NCBI GenBank assembly: GCA_014305025.1
Contig: JACRTY010000055.1
Span: 1 to 39,400 of the forward strand
Reading direction: 5' to 3'
Length of the DNA stretch: 39,400 bases
DNA from: Candidatus Nyctobacter psychrophilus
GTDB lineage: Bacteria > Vulcanimicrobiota > Vulcanimicrobiia > Vulcanimicrobiales > Vulcanimicrobiaceae
The position numbers and the translations under genes were made by a program. Of the stretch, positions 17,580 through 25,341 are shown piece after piece. The first letter of the stretch is position 1. Every line of letters starts with the position of its first letter. Under the pieces are notes generated by a model that did not search any database, was not told the origin of the DNA, and saw nothing but the letters and a program-made list of their open reading frames with translations.

Positions 17580-18284
17580 ATGCTGACCGCCGGTGCCCCG
17601 ACCAAGAAGATCCTGGTCGTCGACGATGAGTCGGCGATCCTCCAGACGTTGCGTTTCAACCTGGAGCGTAACGGCTATGCCGTCGCAACGGCGGGCGACG
17701 GCCGCACCGCGATTGCGCTTGCTTCCAGCGAACGCCCGGACTTGATCGTCATGGACATCATGCTGCCCGTGCTCGACGGCATCGAGGCGTGCAAGGAGAT
17801 CCGCAAATCAAGCGGCGTTCCGATCATCATGCTGACGGCGCGCGATCAGGAGATCGATAAGGTTTTGGCGCTCGAACTCGGCGCGGACGACTACGTCACC
17901 AAACCGTTCTCCCTGCACGAGTTTCTCGCCCGCATCAAGGCGCGGCTGCGCCGCCAAACCGGCGCCGATGCAGCGCCGCGCAGCGCTGCGATCGTCGTGG
18001 GCCCTATCGTGCTCGACCCCTCGCGACAGTCACTCTCGGTGCGCGGCCGGCAAGTGACCCTCGCTCCCAAAGAGTTCAGCTTGCTGCAGGTGCTGATGGA
18101 GAACCGGGGGCACGTCGTCATGCGTCAGACGTTGCTCGACAAAGTGTGGGGGTACGATTTCGAAGGGGAGCATCAAACGATCAGCGTGCACGTGCGCTGG
18201 TTACGCGAGAAGATCGAAATCGATCCGAACAATCCGCAGCACATCCTCACCGTACGCAGCCGCGGGTACGTCTTCAAAGAGTGA
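17580..18284 (+). CDS. phoB: PhoB-type response regulator
   Basis: The 234-residue regulator starts at ATG 17580 just after GGGATAGG. The receiver domain shows the acidic pair D15/D16, phosphoacceptor D59 in VMDIMLP, T86 and K108 in TKPF. A winged-helix OmpR/PhoB DNA-binding domain follows (about 135-234) with LAPKEFSLLQVLMEN, the recognition helix ISVHVRWLREKIE and the wing TVRSRGYVFKE. The histidine kinase gene follows at 24 bases, and the pst operon with a matching direct-repeat site lies 2.5 kb downstream. This supports control of phosphate uptake. Naming it PhoB rather than a related OmpR-type regulator is inference from that context. Confidence 0.87.
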   Translation: MLTAGAPTKKILVVDDESAILQTLRFNLERNGYAVATAGDGRTAIALASSERPDLIVMDIMLPVLDGIEACKEIRKSSGVPIIMLTARDQEIDKVLALELGADDYVTKPFSLHEFLARIKARLRRQTGADAAPRSAAIVVGPIVLDPSRQSLSVRGRQVTLAPKEFSLLQVLMENRGHVVMRQTLLDKVWGYDFEGEHQTISVHVRWLREKIEIDPNNPQHILTVRSRGYVFKE

Positions 18285-18308
18285 GCGGGCCGCTTAGGGC
18301 CTCGTAAG

Positions 18309-19463
18309 ATGGACTTGTTCGGCTTCGGTATTGGGGCGGCCGGCATCGTGCTCGGCTTCGCTATCGGCCGTCTGCCGTTGCGGGCAGCCGCGCCTTCCGT
18401 GAGCGCACCGCCCGCATCCGGCGACGCCGCGGGCACCGATTCCCGCTTCGAACAACTCCTGCAGTCGCTGACGGTCGGCGTCATCATGCTCGACCGTAAC
18501 GGGCGGATCGAATCGCTCAATGCGGCCGCCGGCGCCATCCTCGAGCTGACTTCCGGCCGGGTGCTCGGACGGGCCATCATCGAAGTGGTGCCTTCGTTCG
18601 AGCTCGACCGGCGCGTTCACGAAGCGCTGGCCGGAAACCCCTCACGCGGGCGGGTTGCACTGGCGCGCTCGAGCGGAACCCGGATGCTGACGGTCGCCAC
18701 CTTGCCGCTGGACGGTTCGGACGGCGTGCTGGTCATCGCGGCCGATGAAACGCGCCTCCACGAACTGGAGCAGACGCGGCGCGATTTCATTTCGAGCGTC
18801 TCGCATGAGTTGCGCACGCCGCTGTCGTCGATCAACTTGATGATCGAAACGATTCTCGATACGAGCGGCGACCCGGAAGCAATCGAACTCTTCTTACCAC
18901 GCATCAAGCACGAAGTCGACCGAATGGTACAACTGGTCGAAGACTTACTTGAACTCACCCGGGCCGAGGCCGGCCGATTGCGCTTGCGACGCGAAAGCGT
19001 GGACCTCGCAAGCGTGGCCGGCAACATCCTGCGCACCTTCGAGCCGAGCGCAGCGCAACTGGGTGTGCACTTGCGCATGTCCGAAAATCCGGCGCGGATC
19101 GACGGTGATCCCGACCGCTTGGCCCAAGTGCTCGTCAATCTGATCGACAATTCGCTGCGGCATACGCCGGCGGGTGGAACGGTGACCGTCGAGGTCCGGA
19201 CGGGGGAGCGTGGTGCGACGCTGGCCGTCCACGATACGGGCGCGGGGATTCCGTTCAACGATCTCCCGCACGTCTTCGAGCGGTTTTACGTCGTCGACCG
19301 CTCGCGGGCTCGTGAGGCAAGTGGAACGGGGCTCGGGCTTTCGATCGTCAAGGGCATCGTCGAAGCCCATGGCGGCACCGTGAGCGCCGAGTCGGAACTG
19401 GGACGCGGGGCCACGTTTACGTGCGCGTTTCCCGCGTCGCGAGCGGCACCGGCGTCGCGGTAA
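18309..19463 (+). CDS. phoR: PhoR-like sensor histidine kinase
   Basis: This 384-residue kinase has one short N-terminal membrane helix (about 5-24), a PAS domain (about 45-150) with LTVGVIMLDRNGRIESLN, a HisKA domain with H166 in SHELRTPLSS, and a HATPase domain with the N box NLIDNSLRHT, G1 DTGAGI and G2 GTGLGLSIVKGI. It has no extracellular sensor domain, like E. coli PhoR, which listens to PstSCAB and PhoU. The window contains pstSCAB but no phoU. The last 47 bases overlap the end of the acyltransferase gene on the opposite strand. Confidence 0.88.
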   Translation: MDLFGFGIGAAGIVLGFAIGRLPLRAAAPSVSAPPASGDAAGTDSRFEQLLQSLTVGVIMLDRNGRIESLNAAAGAILELTSGRVLGRAIIEVVPSFELDRRVHEALAGNPSRGRVALARSSGTRMLTVATLPLDGSDGVLVIAADETRLHELEQTRRDFISSVSHELRTPLSSINLMIETILDTSGDPEAIELFLPRIKHEVDRMVQLVEDLLELTRAEAGRLRLRRESVDLASVAGNILRTFEPSAAQLGVHLRMSENPARIDGDPDRLAQVLVNLIDNSLRHTPAGGTVTVEVRTGERGATLAVHDTGAGIPFNDLPHVFERFYVVDRSRAREASGTGLGLSIVKGIVEAHGGTVSAESELGRGATFTCAFPASRAAPASR

Positions 19464-20637
19464 CGCGGGAGCGCAGCACGCGTTTCCAGTCGAAAGCGAA
19501 CGTGTGGGGCTTGATCGTGGCGAGTAAGGGCCGCTCGATGAAGTAGGTGACCGCGGTTGAAACGGCCAGTACGAGCGCCCAGCCTACGGCGATGTACGCA
19601 AACTTCCAGTGATCGTCGTCGTGGGGATTGGGCGTGGCTGCGCGCGGAACGTCGTGCTTCCACAGCCAGATCAAGATCAGCGTGTGCCAGAGGTACATGT
19701 TGTACGACACGATCGACAGAAAAACGAGAACGGGGTTGGCGACGATTGCGCGCCAGAGGCGCACCGCGAAACACGATGCGACGGCGAATGCCCCCATGAG
19801 CGCCGCCAGTTCGGTGCGTCCGAACAGGTCCCAACGCGCGCGCCCGTGCAGCGTGTACTGCACGGCATCGCAGGTTTGGAGCAAGCCGAAGATTGCGGCG
19901 GCAAGCCCCAGGGTAACGAACGTCGCGGTCACGCGGGCCCGTTGGGGCGTCGGGTATCGGGCGTGCAGCCAGGTGACGATGTACGCGGCCGACATGCCGC
20001 AGGCGAATACGTCGAGGTATGCCGGCAATTGCCGCATGATCACTTCGTCTTCAAGGCAGCATCCCGCGAACCACAAGCGGTACAGCACCGCGCCCGCGAT
20101 CATCGCGGTTGCGGTCGGCAGCGGTGCCCGCCGAAACGTCCAGGCGAGCGCCGGAAAGACGAGATAAAACTGCACTTCGATCGCGAGGCTCCAGAAGACC
20201 GAGTTCGCCTTTCCGAAGGCATCGTCGTAGAAGTTCTGGACGAAGGTCGCGTGCTTGAGGAGCGCGGGCCAGACGTCGTGTGTTCCATGGAGATATTCGA
20301 GCGCGAACGCAATGGTGACCCCGAGCGCCAAGGCGTACGACGGAACGATCTTCACTGCACGGCGCCAGGCAAACGCGCGTAAGCCCAGTGACGAGGTTCC
20401 GATGATGGCGGCGCGCGCATCGGGGATGAACAGGCAGAAGCCGCTGATCAAGAAGAACAGTTCGACGCCGAGATAACCGACGCGCGGGATGACGCTGACC
20501 GGAACGTCATGCCCGAACACTTTGAGGTACGGGGTGAACCACGAGAAGAGCCACGTATGGTACGCCAGCACCCACAGGATGGCGAATCCGCGCAAGCCGT
20601 CGAAGACTTCGGTGCCGCTTCGCTCGTGTTCCCTCAC
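19417..20637 (-). CDS. Acyltransferase 3 family (OafA/YrhL-like) membrane protein
   Basis: The 406-residue integral membrane protein begins with FDGLRGFAILWVLAYHTWLF (13-32); the histidine after the first helix is the conserved catalytic candidate of the family. About ten helices follow, with RRAVKIVPSYALAL and FWSLAIEVQFYLVFP as further family blocks. Members O-acetylate or succinylate surface sugars, antibiotics or membrane lipids. The substrate is unknown. It is convergent with phoR, overlapping it by 47 bases, and divergent from pstS. It does not look functionally tied to phosphate uptake and may simply have landed within the island. Confidence 0.86.
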   Translation of the reverse strand: MREHERSGTEVFDGLRGFAILWVLAYHTWLFSWFTPYLKVFGHDVPVSVIPRVGYLGVELFFLISGFCLFIPDARAAIIGTSSLGLRAFAWRRAVKIVPSYALALGVTIAFALEYLHGTHDVWPALLKHATFVQNFYDDAFGKANSVFWSLAIEVQFYLVFPALAWTFRRAPLPTATAMIAGAVLYRLWFAGCCLEDEVIMRQLPAYLDVFACGMSAAYIVTWLHARYPTPQRARVTATFVTLGLAAAIFGLLQTCDAVQYTLHGRARWDLFGRTELAALMGAFAVASCFAVRLWRAIVANPVLVFLSIVSYNMYLWHTLILIWLWKHDVPRAATPNPHDDDHWKFAYIAVGWALVLAVSTAVTYFIERPLLATIKPHTFAFDWKRVLRSRVTATPVPLATRETRT

Positions 20638-20751
20638 GTCAACGCCACGGGATTCGCGCGTGGGGACCCGGCGTCTTGCTCCTGAGTTTCGGTGCTCCGT
20701 CGTAGGTTGCCGAGCCGTGATCTCTCCTGGGGTGCCCGAACGCCGCGACGC
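20638..20751. other. Divergent upstream region of acyltransferase and pstS
   Basis: This stretch between the acyltransferase start and the Pho-box-like repeats has no open frame of note. It probably contains the leader or promoter of the acyltransferase gene, but no clear -35/-10 pair is visible. Confidence 0.4.
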
Positions 20752-20779
20752 GTTAAGAACGTCTTAATGTATCGTTAAG
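20752..20779 (+). promoter_or_regulatory. Pho-box-like direct repeats upstream of pstS
   Basis: Three hexamers are spaced exactly 11 bases apart: GTTAAG (20752-20757), CTTAAT (20763-20768) and GTTAAG (20774-20779). An 11-base period of short TTAA-type repeats is how PhoB/PhoP-class regulators bind DNA in tandem. It lies about 80 bases upstream of the pstS start, in an otherwise GC-rich sequence, and a PhoB-type regulator gene is close by. The link is inferred; the exact consensus for this lineage is not known to me. Confidence 0.6.
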
Positions 20780-20844
20780 CGGAGCATAGGCTGCGGCTGC
20801 GACCCTAGATGCGAACACATACGATTTATCACTAACACGCCACC

Positions 20845-20850
20845 AGGAGG
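20845..20850 (+). promoter_or_regulatory. Strong Shine-Dalgarno site of pstS
   Basis: AGGAGG lies six bases before the pstS ATG. Most genes here lack such a good site, so it marks pstS for high expression, as expected for an abundant binding protein. Confidence 0.7.
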
Positions 20851-20856
20851 CTCTTC

Positions 20857-21675
20857 ATGCTCACGACCGCACGGTTCGCGGCCGTCCTTGTCGCCGCAGC
20901 GCTGTCAGCTCCCGCCGCGGCTTTCGCCGACACGAACATCTCCGCGGCCGGCTCGACGGCCCTTCAGCCCCTCGTGACCGCCGCGGCCGGCGAATACCAA
21001 GCCAAGCATCCCGACACGAAGATCAGCGTGACGGGCGGTGGCTCGCGCACGGGTTTGGGACTAGTCGCTTCGAAGGCGGTCGACCTCGGCGATTCGGATA
21101 TTCTGGCGCAGAATCAGCCTAATCTCATCGATCACCGCGTGGCCGTCATCGGCTTCGCCATCGTCACCAATCCGGACGTCGGAGTCAAGAACCTCTCGAA
21201 GAAACAGATCCAAGACATCTTCTCGGGCAGCGCGAAGAATTGGAAGGACGTCGGCGGCAAAGACGAACAGATCACGGTCATCAACCGGCCAGCTAGTTCC
21301 GGTACCCGCGCGGTCTTCATGAAGACGCTGATGGGTGGCGCGAACCTCGATCAAGCTACCCTCACCGAAGACGCGACCGGGACGGTCGTGCAAAAGGTCA
21401 AACAGACCGCGGGGTCAGTTTCGTATGCCGCCTTCTCGGGGACGCGCAATCAAAGCGGCATCACCGAGGTGTCGATCGACGGCGCGGCACCGACCGACGC
21501 GAACATCCAGAGCGGAAAATACCCGTATTGGTCGTACGAGCACGTCTACACCAACGGTCAGCCCAGCAAACAAGCGTCCGACTTCATCGGCTTCCTCAAA
21601 AACAATAAGGGCCTGTTGCAAAAGACCGGTTACATACCGGTCGGCGACATGAAGGTCACGGAAAACGACCGTTAG
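20857..21675 (+). CDS. pstS: Phosphate ABC transporter substrate-binding protein
   Basis: The 272-residue protein binds phosphate outside the membrane and hands it to PstCA. A Sec signal peptide (1-24, AAAFA cleavage region) lacks a lipobox cysteine, so it is a free periplasmic protein, which suggests an outer membrane. Phosphate-binding segments include AAGSTALQPL (about 28-37), VTGGGSRTGLG (about 58-68), DLGDSDI and NRPASSGTRAVF (about 144-155). It starts at ATG 20857 behind a strong ribosome site. It is the first gene of the pst operon, set apart from pstC by 143 bases that include a stable hairpin, which fits higher expression of pstS than of the rest. Confidence 0.93.
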   Translation: MLTTARFAAVLVAAALSAPAAAFADTNISAAGSTALQPLVTAAAGEYQAKHPDTKISVTGGGSRTGLGLVASKAVDLGDSDILAQNQPNLIDHRVAVIGFAIVTNPDVGVKNLSKKQIQDIFSGSAKNWKDVGGKDEQITVINRPASSGTRAVFMKTLMGGANLDQATLTEDATGTVVQKVKQTAGSVSYAAFSGTRNQSGITEVSIDGAAPTDANIQSGKYPYWSYEHVYTNGQPSKQASDFIGFLKNNKGLLQKTGYIPVGDMKVTENDR

Positions 21676-21699
21676 TTCGGGCACCTGACGACGTGCATC

Positions 21700-21729
21700 C
21701 GCAGGTGCGGAGAATGAGCCGCACCTGCG
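21700..21729 (+). terminator. Stem-loop between pstS and pstC
   Basis: CGCAGGTGCGG (21700-21710) pairs perfectly with CCGCACCTGCG (21719-21729) around an eight-base loop. There is no T-run, so it is more likely an attenuator or an mRNA 3'-end stabiliser than a full terminator. Such hairpins after the binding-protein gene are common in ABC operons. Confidence 0.5.
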
Positions 21730-21818
21730 AGCACGCAAGAACCTGCAGAAGTATCCGCCGACGGGCGGCCGAACGCCGCCGGTCAGACGATGGCGAATCC
21801 TAGGAGAACGGCACGGGA

Positions 21819-22700
21819 ATGGTAGGCTTCCGCGCCAGCCGCGCTCACCGCGATGAACGAATCGCGCTTGCCATCTTGATGGCGTGTAGCGCGATTTTCG
21901 TTGTGGCGATCGCGCTGATCTTGGGCTTTCTGGCAATCAACGGCACCAAGCTGTTCTTCCAAGATCACGTTTCGCCGCTCGCCTTCTTGTTCGGGACGAC
22001 GTGGGACGGCTTCGGCGGCCATTACGGCGCGCTGCCGTTCATCGTGGGCTCGCTCGTGGCCACCGGCTTTGCAATACTGGTCGGCGGGCCGCTGGGCGTT
22101 GCGATCGGGGTATTCTTTTCCGAACTCGCGCCCGCGCGGATTGCTGCCGTTTTCAAACCCGCAATCGAAGTGCTCGTCGGCATCCCGTCGATCGTCTATG
22201 GATGGCTTGGTCTCACCTTGCTCGTGCCGGCGCTCGGAGCGATCACGCACACCAACGGCGACGGGCTACTCGCCGCGGGCATCGTGCTTTCGATCATGAT
22301 TCTGCCGACCGTCATCTCGCTCTCCGAAGATGCGCTGCGCGTCGTGCCCAACGCCTTGCGTGAGGGTTCGGCGTCGCTTGGCGCGACGCGCTGGGAGACG
22401 ATCTCTCGCGTCCTGGTTCCCGCTGCAAGCAGCGGCATCGCGGTGGCCGTCATTCTGGGGATCGCGCGCGCGATCGGTGAAACGCTGGCCATACAGCTGG
22501 TTCTGGGTAACGCGCCGGTGCTGCCGAAGTCGCTGCTTTCGCCGGCTTCGGCGCTGACCTCGGAAATCATCATCGACATGGGCGACGCGCCCGACGGCTC
22601 GCCCTTTCGCCATGCTCTTTTTTCGATGGCCTTCTTGCTCTTACTGATCGCTATGGCGCTCATCATCCTGATTCGTCTGGCTCTGCGGAAACGAACCTGA
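21819..22700 (+). CDS. pstC: Phosphate ABC transporter permease PstC
   Basis: The 293-residue permease has six membrane helices: about 18-42, 72-100, 108-135, 146-170, 212-232 and 268-288. The cytoplasmic EAA loop near residues 184-206 (LREGSASLGATRWETISRVL) docks the ATPase. KPAIEVLVGIPSIVYGWLG in the middle is highly typical of PstC. It starts at ATG 21819, and its TGA overlaps the pstA ATG by one base. With PstA it forms the membrane channel for phosphate. Confidence 0.93.
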   Translation: MVGFRASRAHRDERIALAILMACSAIFVVAIALILGFLAINGTKLFFQDHVSPLAFLFGTTWDGFGGHYGALPFIVGSLVATGFAILVGGPLGVAIGVFFSELAPARIAAVFKPAIEVLVGIPSIVYGWLGLTLLVPALGAITHTNGDGLLAAGIVLSIMILPTVISLSEDALRVVPNALREGSASLGATRWETISRVLVPAASSGIAVAVILGIARAIGETLAIQLVLGNAPVLPKSLLSPASALTSEIIIDMGDAPDGSPFRHALFSMAFLLLLIAMALIILIRLALRKRT

Positions 22701-23629
22701 TGGCGGATGCCGCGATGGTAAATGCCCCGGATGTCAAGCAAGATTTGTCGCGCAGCCGAGCGCGAGGCCGCCGTCTGGTCGACGCGGTGGCCACGCTTCT
22801 GTTGTGGTCGGCCGCAAGCATCGTCGTCGGCTTGCTGCTGCTCTTCGTCGCCTATCTCTTTTATAAGGGCGCGAGCGTCGTCGACTGGCATTTTCTTACC
22901 GGCAATCCGACGGCCGCCCAGGCCGGCGGCGGCATCGGTCCGTTCATTTATAATTCGTTCTACATTCTGCTGCTCACGCTGGCCTTTACGATCCCGATCG
23001 CGGTTAGTGCCGGCATGTATCTGCAAGAGTACGCGAGCAGGGGGCGGTTCCGGCAGATCGTGCAGTTCAGCGCCGAGTCGCTAGCAACCGTCCCGTCCAT
23101 CGTCATGGGGCTTTTCGGGTTGCTCGTTTTCGTCGAGGCGTTCCACTGGCATTTTACTGCGCTTGGCGGGGCGCTGACCCTCACGCTGCTCAATCTGCCC
23201 GCCATGATGCGCGTCACGCAGGAGTCGCTCGCCGGCGTTCCGGCAACCTATCGTGAAGCTTCGATGGCGCTGGGCGGCACGAAGTGGCAGACCATCGTTC
23301 GCGCCATCCTGCCCAGTGCCATCGGGCCGTTGACGACGGGGGTGGTGCTTATCGCCGGCCGCATCTTCGGCGAGACGGCGGCTCTGATCTTCACCGCGGG
23401 AGCATCGGTCTCGTACGGTCGCAGTGCCTACGACCCGAGCGTCTGGCACACGGCGGAAACGCTCTCGGTGGCGTTGTATCAGACGCATCGCGAAGCGCTG
23501 GTTCCCGACGCGGACCGCATCGGTAATGGAGCGGCGCTCGTGTTGCTCGTGATGGTCTTGCTTTTCAACATCGTTGCGCGCGTGGCGGGACGCCGACTTT
23601 CCCGCCGACTCACCGGTAAATCGACGTAA
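22700..23629 (+). CDS. pstA: Phosphate ABC transporter permease PstA
   Basis: The 309-residue partner permease has a charged N-terminus, a first helix near 33-55, and five more helices. The segments [21 protein letters not shown] (about 114-134, one helix) and [16 protein letters not shown] (EAA loop, about 184-199) identify PstA. It starts directly on the pstC stop and is followed by pstB after only five bases. Together the genes form a standard pstSCAB uptake system. Confidence 0.93.
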   Translation: MADAAMVNAPDVKQDLSRSRARGRRLVDAVATLLLWSAASIVVGLLLLFVAYLFYKGASVVDWHFLTGNPTAAQAGGGIGPFIYNSFYILLLTLAFTIPIAVSAGMYLQEYASRGRFRQIVQFSAESLATVPSIVMGLFGLLVFVEAFHWHFTALGGALTLTLLNLPAMMRVTQESLAGVPATYREASMALGGTKWQTIVRAILPSAIGPLTTGVVLIAGRIFGETAALIFTAGASVSYGRSAYDPSVWHTAETLSVALYQTHREALVPDADRIGNGAALVLLVMVLLFNIVARVAGRRLSRRLTGKST

Positions 23630-23634
23630 CGATC

Positions 23635-24411
23635 ATGGTCGAAGCGAAAACGCAGCTTGACGTCAAGATGAAGGTCGTCGACCTCGACGTCTTCTACGGC
23701 TCATTCCAAGCGATGAAGAACGCGAATCTCGACGTGCCCGATCGACGCGTGATGGCGCTCATCGGACCGTCGGGCTGCGGAAAATCGACGTTCTTGCGCG
23801 CGCTCAACCGCATGCACGATCTCACAGCCGGCGCACGCGTTGAAGGGAACGTGACTTTAGACGGTGTTGACATCTATGCCGCCGATATCGATCCGGTCAC
23901 GGTGCGTCACCGCATCGGAATGGTGTTCCAGCGGCCGAACCCTTTTCCGAAGTCGATCTTCGAGAACGTCGTGTATGGTCCCAAGATTCACGGGGAGCGA
24001 AACCGCAAACGCCTCCTCGAGAGGGCCGAGAAGAGTCTGCGCGCCGCCGCTCTCTGGGACGAGGTGAAGGACCGGCTAAACCGCTCAGCGCTCGACCTCT
24101 CGGGCGGTCAGCAGCAACGCTTGTGCATTGCGCGGGTGCTCGCCGTCGAACCCGAAGTAATTTTGATGGACGAGCCGGCTTCGGCACTCGATCCGATCGC
24201 GACCTCGAAGATCGAAGATCTGATTTCGGAACTGAAGAAGCAGTACACGGTCATCATCGTCACGCACTCGATGCAGCAGGCAGCGCGCATTTCCGACTTC
24301 ACGAGCTTCTTTTTGCTCGGCGAACTCGTCGAGGTCGGCACGACCTCCGAAATCTTCACGCGCCCGAAGGATAAGCGCACCGAGGATTATATCACCGGGC
24401 GCTACGGCTGA
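23635..24411 (+). CDS. pstB: Phosphate ABC transporter ATP-binding protein PstB
   Basis: The 258-residue ATPase drives phosphate import. Walker A is GPSGCGKST (44-52), the Q-loop follows in [13 protein letters not shown], a strong PstB mark, then the signature LSGGQQQRL, Walker [14 protein letters not shown] and the H-loop THSMQQAA. The C-terminus ([28 protein letters not shown] tail) is also typical. The usual next gene, phoU, is absent here. A hairpin overlaps the stop codon and probably ends the operon. Confidence 0.94.
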   Translation: MVEAKTQLDVKMKVVDLDVFYGSFQAMKNANLDVPDRRVMALIGPSGCGKSTFLRALNRMHDLTAGARVEGNVTLDGVDIYAADIDPVTVRHRIGMVFQRPNPFPKSIFENVVYGPKIHGERNRKRLLERAEKSLRAAALWDEVKDRLNRSALDLSGGQQQRLCIARVLAVEPEVILMDEPASALDPIATSKIEDLISELKKQYTVIIVTHSMQQAARISDFTSFFLLGELVEVGTTSEIFTRPKDKRTEDYITGRYG

Positions 24412-24434
24412 GCGACACGCTGCGCGTAGCGCCC
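24397..24434 (+). terminator. Hairpin at the end of the pst operon
   Basis: GGGCGCTACG (24397-24406), which includes the last pstB codons, pairs perfectly with CGTAGCGCCC (24425-24434). The intervening 18 bases can form a small AGCG/CGCT hairpin of their own. No T-run follows. It is the best candidate for ending the pst transcript before the decayed region. Confidence 0.5.
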
Positions 24435-24672
24435 GATATCTAGCTCGCTTCCTAGGGCTATTGCTCTCGAGGAGTATAGTCGAGCGCACCGTGTCGAGCG
24501 GAACCTTCGTCTCGAAGTAGGCCGCGTTGATGCCCGGATGGATCCCGGCGACCGCCAGGTCGGGCTTCTTTGCGCCCGGTGAGAAGTCGAACATATCGAG
24601 GAAGGCGTCGGCGCGCCGATCGGTCGTGCCGAGCGTCGGCAATTTCCAGTTGTACTCGATGAACTTTTTTCG
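24412..24672 (-). pseudogene. C-terminal remnant of a phosphoesterase family gene
   Basis: On the minus strand, the segment KFIEYNWKLPTLGTTDRRAD then AFLDMFDFSPGAKKPD matches the extreme C-terminus of the phosphoesterase (acid phosphatase/phospholipase C) family. There is no upstream body: similarity stops abruptly near 24672, where plus-strand similarity to the same family begins. Downstream the frame runs on past the pstB stop without a natural terminus. It is a dead fragment about 30-40 residues long in its recognisable part. Confidence 0.6.
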
Positions 24673-25216
24673 GCTCGCAGTATCCGGGTGCCGCCCCGCG
24701 CTTATACGCGCAAAAGCATAATCCGTTCGTGTATTTCGATGACATCGCGAAGAATCCGGGGCGGCTGGCCACGTCAAACCCTTGACGCCGCGTTCTCTGA
24801 GCGAAACGCTGGCAAACCCGCCGAACTTCACGTATATCGTGCCCGATCAGTGTCACGACATGCATGGGACGACGACGTGCAGCGACTTCGACGGGCTCTT
24901 ACAAGCGGGCGATCGTTACTTACAAGAGATCGTGCCGCGCATCGCCTCGTCGAGCGGCTTCACGTCTCATTCCGCCATCTTCGTGGTCTGGGACGAAGAC
25001 GATTTCAGTTCGAACTTCGGATGCTGCTCGTCGTTGCCGATGCTCGGCGGAGGTCACACGCTGGCGCTCGTCATCGCCTCGCACTCTTCGCACGAGCGGT
25101 CCGCGACCCCGATGAACCACTACTCCATTCTGCGCACCATCTTAGAAGGATTCGGTCTGGCGCCACTGGGCCATTCGAACGACGCGGACGTTCCTTCGAC
25201 GTGGGACTTGCTCTAG
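24673..25216 (+). pseudogene. Truncated, frameshifted phosphoesterase family gene
   Basis: The plus strand encodes the C-terminal part of a phosphoesterase. First comes QYPGAAPRLYAQKHNPFVYF (from 24678), continuing DDIAKNPGRLATSNP, which hits TGA. A frameshift near 24775 restores the match: PLTPRSLSETLANPPNFTYI, VPDQCHDMHGT, then FVVWDEDDFSSN, and a normal-looking end LAPLGHSNDADVPSTWDLL at 25216. The N-terminal catalytic half is missing. Intact relatives hydrolyse phosphomonoesters or phospholipids outside the cell, so this was probably once part of the phosphate-scavenging island. Confidence 0.72.
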
Positions 25217-25260
25217 TTTCTCAGCAGACCGCCCCACGCTCGGGATAGCGAGGTCGAAGA

Positions 25261-25289
25261 TGACGGCGGGCTCGGGCGGCCCGCCGTCA
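25261..25289. terminator. Bidirectional hairpin between two pseudogenes
   Basis: TGACGGCGGGC (25261-25271) pairs perfectly over 11 bases with GCCCGCCGTCA (25279-25289) around a seven-base loop. It lies between the plus-strand phosphoesterase remnant and the minus-strand transporter remnant, the right place for a shared terminator. Poly-T tails are weak on both sides. Confidence 0.55.
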
Positions 25290-25341
25290 CCTATGCAGTT
25301 ACTATTGCCGCGGAGACAACTGCGCCACTCGTGACGACGCT

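Noticed and set aside
19609..20382. 257-codon plus-strand frame inside the acyltransferase gene
   Set aside because: It is antisense to a membrane protein, which often yields hydrophilic open shadows. No ribosome site or motif is present.
24085..24831. Single 248-codon minus-strand gene opposite pstB
   Set aside because: Only its central part matches phosphoesterase. The rest is antisense of pstB or of the plus-strand remnant, and there is no proper start or end.
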